This document shows, piece after piece, positions 1 through 5,201 of a DNA stretch of 5,645 bases; position 1 is the stretch's first letter; the number at the start of each line of letters is the position of its first letter. The notes beneath the pieces were generated by a model. It was not told where the DNA came from, searched no databases, and was given only the letters and a program-made list of their open reading frames with translations. The stretch comes from Phycisphaerales bacterium UBA7708 (GTDB lineage: Bacteria > Planctomycetota > Phycisphaerae > Sedimentisphaerales > Anaerohalosphaeraceae), in NCBI GenBank assembly GCA_002482415.1, contig DLFY01000189.1, positions 5,280 to 10,924 on the forward strand, read 5' to 3'. A program made the position numbers and the translations under genes.

Positions 1-1029
1 CGTGCAGTAATACGGATCAATCGACTGTGTCCATTGCGAAATGAAAATCGCCAGGTCTTCCATATCCACATCGCAGTCGCCGGATAAATCGCCGCGCAGC
101 GGGCAGACCGTCGGGGTAATCACCACACCTCCCAGCATCGGTGTCGGTATCAGGTCGCCGAATCGTACCCAGGTGTCATTGTCGGCATTGTAGCGATAAC
201 GATATAATCCTCCAACGCGATGATTACTGACAAACATCTCCTGTCCATCGGGGCTGAAATCCATGTCCAGCGCCCCGGGCGAGTCAATTGTTTGCTTCAA
301 AGCAGGGACACCGCCTGCATCAAACGAAAACCGCAGCACCCGGTTGGTCGTAAACGCCGCCAGATACAATTCATCGTTGTGGAATTTCATAAAATGATAC
401 AATTCACCCGATTGTACATTGAAATTACTGACAAACGTATAACTGCCATCGGGATTTCGCGTGAACCGACGGACATAATCATAATCGCTGACAAATAACT
501 GCTGGTCGGCAGGGCGGACAGCAACCCCCAGCATCTTATTTCCATAGGGCATCTGGACGTAACCATTGGCAACGGCATTACCGCTGCCATCAAATAAGAA
601 TCGCGACAGCTTGCCGCTGTTCCAATTGGTCTGAAACAGTTCCCCTGTGACCGGGTCGAAAGCCAACTGATGGCAGTCGGTTACATAGTTTCCGGTAATT
701 GTGCCCGCTGCCTGATAAAACGAGCCGGACAGATCAAACCGCGAGATTGAGCTGTTGCCGGTGTGAGCGGCGCGGTTGGAAACAAACAATTCCGTCGGGC
801 TTCGCAGGGCCGCCGAAGAAGGATCGTTCAGCATTGCCCCCGGAATCGGCGTCAGTTGAATAATCGCGCCAAAGGTATCGAACACCATATAGCGTCGAAC
901 CCCCTGACCGCCGCCGGCACCCATCGGGGTCTCACAGATGATAATCTGATATGGCGACGCCTGAACCGGCCGCGTCCACGGAAGTAACGCCAAAACAAGA
1001 CAAAACAACACCATCGTTCGAAATGTCAT
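1..1029 (-). CDS. Secreted beta-propeller-like protein with dockerin-like C-terminus (3' end off window)
   Basis: Reading leftward from the ATG at 1029-1027, 343 codons are open to the window edge. The start is supported by an AGGAG at 1041-1037, seven bases upstream. Residues 1-24 form a Sec signal peptide (TFR, then a hydrophobic stretch, cleavage probably after VQA), so the protein is exported. Similar units recur every 43-52 residues: ELFVSN near 80, ELFQTNW near 130, QLFVSDY near 177, ELYL near 220 and EMFVSN near 264, mostly followed by an RF or RY pair. A weaker unit near 28 (QIIICE, then RRYMVFD) would make six blades, as in NHL/SMP-30-like propellers. Residues 313-325 carry a dockerin/EF-hand-like loop with D314, S316, D318, D320, D322 and D325; W333 and C342 follow. 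The tail matches the end of the LamG protein at 3080-5017, so only a few codons are probably missing. The binding partner or substrate is unknown. Export and fold are well supported; enzymatic function is not shown. Confidence 0.85.
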   Translation of the reverse strand, partial: MTFRTMVLFCLVLALLPWTRPVQASPYQIIICETPMGAGGGQGVRRYMVFDTFGAIIQLTPIPGAMLNDPSSAALRSPTELFVSNRAAHTGNSSISRFDLSGSFYQAAGTITGNYVTDCHQLAFDPVTGELFQTNWNSGKLSRFLFDGSGNAVANGYVQMPYGNKMLGVAVRPADQQLFVSDYDYVRRFTRNPDGSYTFVSNFNVQSGELYHFMKFHNDELYLAAFTTNRVLRFSFDAGGVPALKQTIDSPGALDMDFSPDGQEMFVSNHRVGGLYRYRYNADNDTWVRFGDLIPTPMLGGVVITPTVCPLRGDLSGDCDVDMEDLAIFISQWTQSIDPYYCT

Positions 1030-1096
1030 CTTGACTCTCCTCGAAAAACCATCACCCTCCGGGGATATGCAGAAATTCGCCCGGAATATACCTGAT

Positions 1097-1125
1097 TTTA
1101 TACCAAAAATGTGGCAAAAAAGCAA
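1097..1125 (-). promoter_or_regulatory. Probable sigma70-type promoter of the propeller gene
   Basis: Read on the minus strand, TTGCTT (1125-1120) and TATAAA (1102-1097) are separated by exactly 17 bases. This would start transcription near 1090 and give a leader of about 60 bases before the ATG at 1029. The -10 is close to consensus and the -35 matches only in part. The A/T-rich setting makes chance matches possible. Confidence 0.45.
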
Positions 1126-1159
1126 GAAAATAGGAGTATCTAGATTTGTAAGTCCATAT

Positions 1160-1228
1160 ATATAATATAGATATGTGAATTTCGATGCCGCTCTTGTGCT
1201 GGGCCGGGTTTTATCATATAATATAGAT
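1160..1228 (+). repeat. 13-bp direct repeat ATATAATATAGAT upstream of tmRNA
   Basis: The identical 13-mer ATATAATATAGAT occurs at 1160-1172 and 1216-1228, 56 bases apart. Each copy contains a perfect TATAAT. The downstream copy supplies the proposed tmRNA -10 box. The upstream copy has no convincing -35 at normal spacing. This may be a duplicated promoter element, a binding site, or simply low-complexity A/T sequence. Confidence 0.5.
1194..1222 (+). promoter_or_regulatory. Probable promoter of the tmRNA gene
   Basis: A perfect TATAAT at 1217-1222 lies 17 bases downstream of TTGTGC at 1194-1199. The -35 matches consensus only at TTG. Transcription would begin near 1229, leaving a short leader of about seven bases before the mature tmRNA 5' end at 1236, to be removed by RNase P. 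Confidence 0.55.
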
Positions 1229-1235
1229 TCATATC

Positions 1236-1587
1236 GGGGGCGAAAGGCTTCGACCGGATAAGTTGACGGTCGGTTGGCGTGTCGAGGATAACGGTTGGCC
1301 TCGTTAAATATCCGTTAAAAAACTTAACTGGCAACTACCAGTACCAAATGGCTGCGTAAATTACGCAACCCGCATCGGCAGGTTTTCCCGCGAATTTGCC
1401 GTTTGCGACGACCAGCGGGATAGCTGAGGCGTCTTTTCGCAGCGCCAAGGCGAAATCCTTTGCGAAATAGCGATGCGGTAAGCCTGTCGTTGGGCGTACC
1501 GTTGGGCGAATCCCAAAATAACGACTACACATGTAGAAGACCGGCCTGAAATATCTCGGGACAGGGGTTCGAATCCCCTCGCCTCCA
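1236..1587 (+). ncRNA. ssrA: Transfer-messenger RNA (tmRNA), one-piece form
   Basis: tmRNA frees ribosomes stalled on broken mRNAs: with SmpB it enters the A site as a tRNA-Ala mimic, then supplies a short frame coding a degradation tag. The tRNA-like half is clear. The 5' GGGGGCG (1236-1242) pairs with CGCCTCC (1580-1586), with A1587 as discriminator; AGGGG/CCCCT (1563-1567/1575-1579) form the T stem around loop TTCGAAT. The conserved 5' GGCTTCGAC follows the acceptor strand. PK1 is present as CGAGG 1283-1287 with CCTCG 1299-1303, interlaced with TAACGG 1289-1294 and CCGTTA 1312-1317. Further interlaced helices fit PK2 (CGGCA 1376-1380/TGCCG 1397-1401 and TCCCGC 1386-1391/GCGGGA 1415-1420) and PK3 (GGCG 1428-1431/CGCC 1443-1446 and TTTCGC 1435-1440/GCGAAA 1450-1455). 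GTCGTT 1486-1491/AACGAC 1520-1525 closes a last domain. The 352-nt length is normal. The 3' CCA is not encoded and must be added. Open readings across it on either strand are not genes. Confidence 0.96.
1330..1359 (+). other. tmRNA tag reading frame, peptide GNYQYQMAA
   Basis: The resume codon is inferred as GGC at 1330, 12 bases after the end of PK1 and directly after TAACT, which occupies the place of the UAGUC before the E. coli resume codon. Nine codons read G-N-Y-Q-Y-Q-M-A-A and end at TAA (1357-1359). The final Ala-Ala is the usual ClpXP-type degradation signal; most tags end LAA, so Met here is a variant. GCGTA/TACGC (1354-1358/1362-1366) form a small hairpin at the stop codon, like helix 5 in other tmRNAs. 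An upstream in-frame Thr (ACT) is the only other reasonable resume codon. Confidence 0.85.
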
Positions 1588-1620
1588 GTGTATCTGACAC
1601 TGTTTCTACACTGGCCTTTT
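1585..1620 (+). terminator. Hairpin overlapping the tmRNA 3' end, followed by CCTTTT
   Basis: CCAGTGTA (1585-1592) and TACACTGG (1607-1614) pair perfectly over eight bases with a 14-base loop, followed by CC and TTTT (1617-1620). The left arm begins inside the mature tmRNA (the last two acceptor bases and the discriminator). It may be a weak terminator or a 3' processing structure. Forming it would compete with the acceptor stem. The U run is short, so termination here is uncertain. Confidence 0.4.
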
Positions 1621-1623
1621 CAG

Positions 1624-1660
1624 GTCTATAACTGCGTTTTATTGCAGTTATAGACGTTTT
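1624..1660 (+). terminator. Probable rho-independent terminator of tmRNA
   Basis: GTCTATAACTGC (1624-1635) and GCAGTTATAGAC (1644-1655) are perfectly complementary over 12 bases around an eight-base loop, followed by GTTTT. The position, about 40 bases after the tmRNA end, is right for termination. The T run is short and the stem is moderately A/T-rich, but this is the best candidate. The stem is symmetrical and could also act on the minus strand. Confidence 0.65.
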
Positions 1661-1739
1661 CGGCGTAATTCGATTTTCCGAAATAACAGGGGTTTTCAGT
1701 TCATTCTGGTTCGCAGAAATTCGCCTTTTTCCGCACGCT

Positions 1740-1762
1740 GACGCCAAGCAGGACGCCAAGCA
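1740..1762. repeat. Tandem 11-mer GACGCCAAGCA, period 12
   Basis: GACGCCAAGCA is present at 1740-1750 and 1752-1762 with one base between. On the minus strand it reads as the doubled amino-acid unit Cys-Leu-Ala-Ser. Only two copies are present, so it is a local duplication and not an array. Confidence 0.6.
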
Positions 1763-1973
1763 TTTTTCAGTTTTTTTTTCGCCTGTCGTCGATGGATCTA
1801 TGCCATCCATAACTTCGGTATCCAGGGCTGCATACCCGCCATAAAGACGATTCCGATTGTCCCAATAACAATTATATTCGGATGTGGTACTGTCAGGACT
1901 GTTCCTTCCAAAATGAATCCATTTGCTGTGAATATCGCGTCAGCGGAATCATTGAAATACCCAGGGAGATGAC

Positions 1974-2003
1974 TGAAAAAGGGATGTTGAAAAAGGGTGA
2001 AAA
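1974..2003. repeat. Short direct repeats TGAAAAAGGG
   Basis: TGAAAAAGGG occurs at 1974-1983 and 1988-1997, followed by a partial third copy TGAAAA at 1998-2003. Start-to-start spacings are 14 and 10 bases. The copies lie about 70 bases upstream of the regulator promoter. No function is known; the sequence is simple enough to have arisen by slippage. Confidence 0.5.
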
Positions 2004-2066
2004 TATTCGTAAGGATAGTATATATAATGAGATATGGCTATTTCGAAAAATAAAAAAATAAATTAA

Positions 2067-2096
2067 TTGACTTCTTGGGTTTGATATAGATATATT
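2067..2096 (+). promoter_or_regulatory. Probable sigma70-type promoter of the GntR-family gene
   Basis: TTGACT (2067-2072, five of six consensus bases) and TATATT (2091-2096, five of six) are separated by 18 bases. The start would fall near 2103, inside the palindrome at 2097-2116, leaving a leader of about 50 bases to the ATG at 2152. Confidence 0.65.
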
Positions 2097-2116
2097 ACAC
2101 TTAAGTACTTAAGTGT
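2097..2116. promoter_or_regulatory. Perfect 20-bp palindrome, probable autoregulatory operator
   Basis: ACACTTAAGTACTTAAGTGT is its own reverse complement over all 20 bases. It contains two adjacent copies of the self-complementary 8-mer ACTTAAGT. It directly abuts the -10 box and covers the expected start site, so a bound protein would block transcription. The central GT-AC agrees with the GT/AC half-site core of FadR-type GntR operators. The adjacent GntR gene product is the natural candidate to bind it; this is inference. Confidence 0.7.
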
Positions 2117-2151
2117 GTTTTGACTAAAAGTAATTCAAGGAATAAACAAAA

Positions 2152-2925
2152 ATGGTTCCAGTCGGTGCGAACATCAAGACACGGGATTTATCGGTTCCGA
2201 TGAATAAAATGCTCGAATTCATTCCGCTGCACGGGGGGGGGAAACGAGAAACGACTCTGGCCGAACAGGTCTATGAGCATATTTTAAAGGAAATCGTATT
2301 TCCCGGAGAAGGGCAATCCCATGCGGTGGAATACGGCGGCAAGATTACCGAATCGATTCTGGCCAAGGCCCTGGGTATCAGTAATGGGCCGGTGCGGGAG
2401 GCGGTGTTTCGTCTCCGACAGGAAGGCTGGATTCATACCATCGGCAACAAAGGCTCCTTTTTAGTGGACTTCAGTGATCTGAAAATAGCCAAAGAGATTT
2501 ATCAATTCCGTTTAAGTTTCGAAACCGGGACTTTTTATTCTCTGGCTGCACGGATTACGGATGCCCAGATTGAAACCATGCGGGAAATTCTGAATGCTCT
2601 GGAGAAGGCCAAGACGCAGGAGGATATGTCCGCCTTTCGCAAAATGGATGTGCACTTCCATCTTCAGGTTGCCGAATTCGCCGGCGGACCGGCGTATGCC
2701 CAGCTATTGCGTTCAAAACTGCTGCAATGGTATGCGATGGCCTATCATGTGCTGATGCGGTCGGAGGGCGCTGAGCAGTATCGTCACAATCTCGAAGGAA
2801 CCGGAGTGTCTTCGCACAAAGAGCTGTTTAATGCCCTGGCAGCGCATGACAGTGACCGGGCCGCCAGGTTAATCATTCAGCATCTGGGACATATCTCGAA
2901 GCTGATTGGAATCACGAATCAATAA
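2152..2925 (+). CDS. GntR family transcriptional regulator, FadR/FCD subfamily
   Basis: A 257-residue one-component DNA-binding regulator of normal to slightly long length for the family. AAGGAA at 2137-2142 lies nine bases before the ATG. Residues about 35-105 form the winged helix-turn-helix: AEQVYEHIL opens it, then ILAKALGIS and GPVREAVFRLRQEGWI (79-94) give the turn and recognition helix, and the wing follows around GNKGSF (98-103). Residues about 110-250 are the all-helical FCD ligand domain. The metal-binding set is present as D166, H170 (D-x3-H), H222 and H244, which normally hold a divalent ion that contacts a carboxylate ligand. Such proteins usually repress catabolic genes until a sugar acid or organic acid binds; the ligand here cannot be read. 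The N-terminus carries about 30 extra residues, including three glycines from a G9 tract at 2233-2241. No terminator separates this gene from the LamG gene 154 bases downstream, so a shared transcript is possible. Confidence 0.93.
   Translation: MVPVGANIKTRDLSVPMNKMLEFIPLHGGGKRETTLAEQVYEHILKEIVFPGEGQSHAVEYGGKITESILAKALGISNGPVREAVFRLRQEGWIHTIGNKGSFLVDFSDLKIAKEIYQFRLSFETGTFYSLAARITDAQIETMREILNALEKAKTQEDMSAFRKMDVHFHLQVAEFAGGPAYAQLLRSKLLQWYAMAYHVLMRSEGAEQYRHNLEGTGVSSHKELFNALAAHDSDRAARLIIQHLGHISKLIGITNQ
2233..2241 (+). repeat. Homopolymer run of nine G inside the regulator gene
   Basis: Nine consecutive G bases encode codons 28-30 (Gly-Gly-Gly), ahead of the DNA-binding domain. Runs of this length are prone to slippage; gain or loss of one base would shift the frame and destroy the regulator. 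As written, the tract is in frame. Confidence 0.85.
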
Positions 2926-3079
2926 CAGAACATCTGGTGAACGGGCATAGAACCACAAAAGACATCTGAGATGACAGGAATGTAAAATTGAGAAAAACGT
3001 ATTGAAATGAAGTAATTCAGGGATGGCTTGGATGCGGCAGGGACTGTGCACAAACGCTATTATTACCAGGAGGTCAAAA

Positions 3080-5017
3080 ATGAAAAAAACAGTATTGAGA
3101 ATTTGGGTTACGGGTTTTGTTTTCAGTTTGACAGCGATGGTCAGTGCAGCAGAATTTACCGACAGCTATGGCGATTTTACAGACAATCAGGCCGGAGGAC
3201 TCGGCATTACGTTCATGCCGGCCAGGGCCATTCTGGATCCGGCCGGAACGACAGTCCCGCAGACGGTGTATTTAAAGGACTGGACTTTTGCCAAGTCCTC
3301 CAGCGGTTATGGCGGAAGCGGCCTGACGTTTCTGGCGGTGACCACCTATGACTCAGTCACGGGCTATGGGGCCGTATTGGGCGTTTCAACCAATTCGGTC
3401 GATTTTCCCGGCACTGCCAATGGAGCACTGATGACCTGGCAGTTCGATTATCTTGCCCTGGATAAGGATACGCAATATGCCCTTTTGTTTGTCAACGATC
3501 AACTGCAGCTCACCGGCGGCGGGATCGAACTGGATACGCTGACCAATGCTCAGGGCGGCTATGCATATGGAGGATTTATTCAGACGGGGAACAGGACTGT
3601 CAACCGGCCTGATTGGAATGCACATTTCAAAGCCGCCTACAGCACAACGACACCGTATGCACATTCGCCGTTTCCTGCAAATGGTGCGGTCAATGTGCCG
3701 TTTGATTTGACACTGACCTGGGCGGCAGCCGATGCCTATACGCCGTCAGGATATCATGTCTATCTGGATCCGAATGAAACATTGGTCACACAGGGTGATC
3801 CGGCCATACGGACTTCGGCGGTCGGCACCAGCTTGACGGTATCGCTGAATCCCAATACCCTGTATTATTGGCGGGTCGATGCGATGGAGCCCAATGTGCC
3901 GAATCCCATCATTCATCCTGGCAGTGTCTGGTCTTTTACCACGCGACCCGAAGAAGCTCTTATTCAGGTCCAGCCAGTCAGTCAGACGGTCCCGGCCGGC
4001 ACGGCCCAGGTCCAGTTTAGCGTGACGGCGCTGAATACCGAAACCTATCAGTGGTACAAAGATGGGATTGCCCTGACGGCGACAACGCTGTATAGCGGAG
4101 AAAAGACATCGACCCTGACAATCTATGATATCCAGCTCGATGATGAAGGATTATACCACTGTGTTGCCGACAACAGCCTGAATGTGCCTGCGGCTTCGGC
4201 GACGGCACAGTTGATGACGCAGCGTCTTGCGGGCTGGTGGAAGCTGGACGGGGATTTAACCGATTCGGTGGGCCTGGCGATTCCAGACGCACCGATACAT
4301 AACGGCACCTCGGTCGATCCGAACTATGCGGCTGTCGGCAAAGACGGCGGCGCCCTGCAGTTGTTTGGCGACGTGGATGGCCTTGTCACGATTGTCGGCA
4401 GTGCCGATTTCTTTAACTTCTATCCACAGGGTTATACCGTCAGCGCCTGGGTGAATATGTCCGCCAAAAATACTGCCTGGGGTGCGTACGTCGCCAAGCA
4501 GGGATCGGACCCTGCCCGCGGATTTATTTTAACTCACGATGCTTCCGGCAAAGGCATTCATACGCTGCGTCAGATGAGCCCCAATGATTTGTCTTCTAAT
4601 ACGGATGTGGATGATGATGCATGGCACCTGGTAACCGGAACCTACGATGCGGCAGTAAAAGTATCGAAAATCTATGTCAATGGTGTTCTGCGCAATCAGG
4701 TGACGTACACGGGAATCCCCACGGGCAGCCCGGCGGCCCTGATTTTTGGCGCTGAATTCCCGGATGGCCGTGTGGCCTATACGGGTCTGCTGGATGACGT
4801 TCGCATCTGGAGTTATCCGCTGGATGCCGTGGCCATCGCCCGAATCTATACCGATTTTACACCGGGTGCCGAAATCTGTACGCAATATCCGGTTTACGAT
4901 ATTGCCGGGCCGAGTGGGATTGGGGTACAATTCCGCGATTGTCGTACCAATTTATATGATTTTATGCCGATTGCAGAAACATGGCTGGAATGCAATATTG
5001 TTCCAACCTGTATCTGA
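3080..5017 (+). CDS. Secreted multidomain protein: FN3-like, Ig-like, LamG, Cys-rich tail
   Basis: A 645-residue exported protein. An in-frame ATG exists at 3023, but the one at 3080 is chosen because AGGAGG (3068-3073) sits six bases before it and it begins a proper signal peptide (MKKTVLRIW, hydrophobic core, cleavage near VSA-A at 23/24). Domains in order: a beta-rich N-terminal region (25-185) I do not recognise; an FN3-like domain (191-288) with YHVYLDP and LYYWRVDA, ending WSFTT; an Ig-like domain (293-379) with YQWYKDG and the DEGLYHCVADN signature; and a LamG/concanavalin-like jelly roll (383-593) with GWWKLDGDLTDS, YTVSAWVN, WHLVTGTYD, KIYVNG and LLDDVRIW. The tail (600-645) has cysteines 600, 621, 638 and 644, and DC-x14-W with the same spacing as the propeller protein, though most acidic calcium-loop residues are replaced. 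LamG and Ig modules suggest carbohydrate or surface binding; no catalytic residues are evident. It follows the GntR gene by 154 bases, in which I see no terminator and only weak promoter matches. Confidence 0.9.
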   Translation: MKKTVLRIWVTGFVFSLTAMVSAAEFTDSYGDFTDNQAGGLGITFMPARAILDPAGTTVPQTVYLKDWTFAKSSSGYGGSGLTFLAVTTYDSVTGYGAVLGVSTNSVDFPGTANGALMTWQFDYLALDKDTQYALLFVNDQLQLTGGGIELDTLTNAQGGYAYGGFIQTGNRTVNRPDWNAHFKAAYSTTTPYAHSPFPANGAVNVPFDLTLTWAAADAYTPSGYHVYLDPNETLVTQGDPAIRTSAVGTSLTVSLNPNTLYYWRVDAMEPNVPNPIIHPGSVWSFTTRPEEALIQVQPVSQTVPAGTAQVQFSVTALNTETYQWYKDGIALTATTLYSGEKTSTLTIYDIQLDDEGLYHCVADNSLNVPAASATAQLMTQRLAGWWKLDGDLTDSVGLAIPDAPIHNGTSVDPNYAAVGKDGGALQLFGDVDGLVTIVGSADFFNFYPQGYTVSAWVNMSAKNTAWGAYVAKQGSDPARGFILTHDASGKGIHTLRQMSPNDLSSNTDVDDDAWHLVTGTYDAAVKVSKIYVNGVLRNQVTYTGIPTGSPAALIFGAEFPDGRVAYTGLLDDVRIWSYPLDAVAIARIYTDFTPGAEICTQYPVYDIAGPSGIGVQFRDCRTNLYDFMPIAETWLECNIVPTCI

Positions 5018-5030
5018 TGACAGACAAAAC

Positions 5031-5060
5031 AGGGAGCCGCAGGCCGACTGCGGCTCCTTT
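5031..5060 (+). terminator. Rho-independent terminator after the LamG gene
   Basis: GGAGCCGCAG (5033-5042) and CTGCGGCTCC (5048-5057) pair perfectly over ten G/C-rich bases around the five-base loop GCCGA, followed by TTT. It begins 13 bases past the stop codon. The T run is short but the stem is very stable. It suggests that the pseudopilin gene has its own promoter or depends on read-through. The 144 bases from 5058 to the next start contain a TTGACA at 5136-5141 with no good -10 at normal spacing. Confidence 0.8.
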
Positions 5061-5201
5061 CAGACAGTGCTGCCCAAAATCTGAAATGCATCTTCAGCGA
5101 CCATCGCATTTTCTTCATCGATGTTGGCTCTGTGTTTGACAGCCTTTATTTGACGTTTTTTGAGACAAATTCAGGAAAACGGACTTTTCGAGGAACACGG
5201 G

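Larger units (their letters stand above)
1661..2066. other. Intergenic stretch without a defensible gene; possible decayed sequence
   Basis: No frame has a start with a ribosome site and a recognisable product. Three readings stay open for a while. One on the minus strand runs from about 1939 leftward (includes YGGYAALDTEVMDGID and CLASCLAS). Another on the minus strand runs from about 2040 to a TAG at 1798-1800, with a hydrophobic middle (NIIVIGTIGIVFMAG). One on the plus strand ends at about 1970. None shows a conserved catalytic motif. The stretch also has a T9 run at 1771-1779, two sets of short direct repeats, and A/T-rich DNA from about 2000 with a TATAAT at 2023-2028 that lacks a -35. 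It may be the remains of a gene or of an element once inserted at the tmRNA. Confidence 0.4.

Noticed and set aside
220..987. Plus-strand open readings at 220-498 and 763-987
   Set aside because: They lie opposite the propeller gene, which has a signal peptide, repeats and a ribosome site; the plus-strand products look random and lack ribosome sites.
1584..1587. Encoded CCA end of tmRNA at 1585-1587
   Set aside because: Counting seven acceptor bases from the T stem makes 1585-1586 part of the acceptor and 1587 the discriminator, so these bases are not the CCA tail.
1771..1779. T9 run as a terminator
   Set aside because: No stable hairpin directly precedes it on the plus strand.
1140..1810. 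Minus-strand open readings across the tmRNA and just beyond it, up to 149 codons
   Set aside because: They are antisense to a structured RNA. The stretch with ARGFEPLSRDISG is the familiar false translation of a T-arm antisense strand, and no ribosome site precedes them.
2023..2028. TATAAT as a second promoter for the regulator
   Set aside because: No acceptable -35 is found at 15-19 bases; the pair at 2067-2096 is much better.
3023..3079. Upstream ATG at 3023 as the start of the LamG gene
   Set aside because: It would put 19 polar residues before the signal peptide and has no properly spaced ribosome site, whereas the ATG at 3080 has AGGAGG six bases before it.
3028..5118. Other-frame and antisense readings inside the LamG gene and around its end
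   Set aside because: They overlap a well-supported multidomain protein, and their translations show no domain or signal.
5136..5164. TTGACA as -35 of a pseudopilin promoter
   Set aside because: The sequence 16-19 bases downstream (TTTGAGA) is a poor -10, so only the -35-like box is seen.
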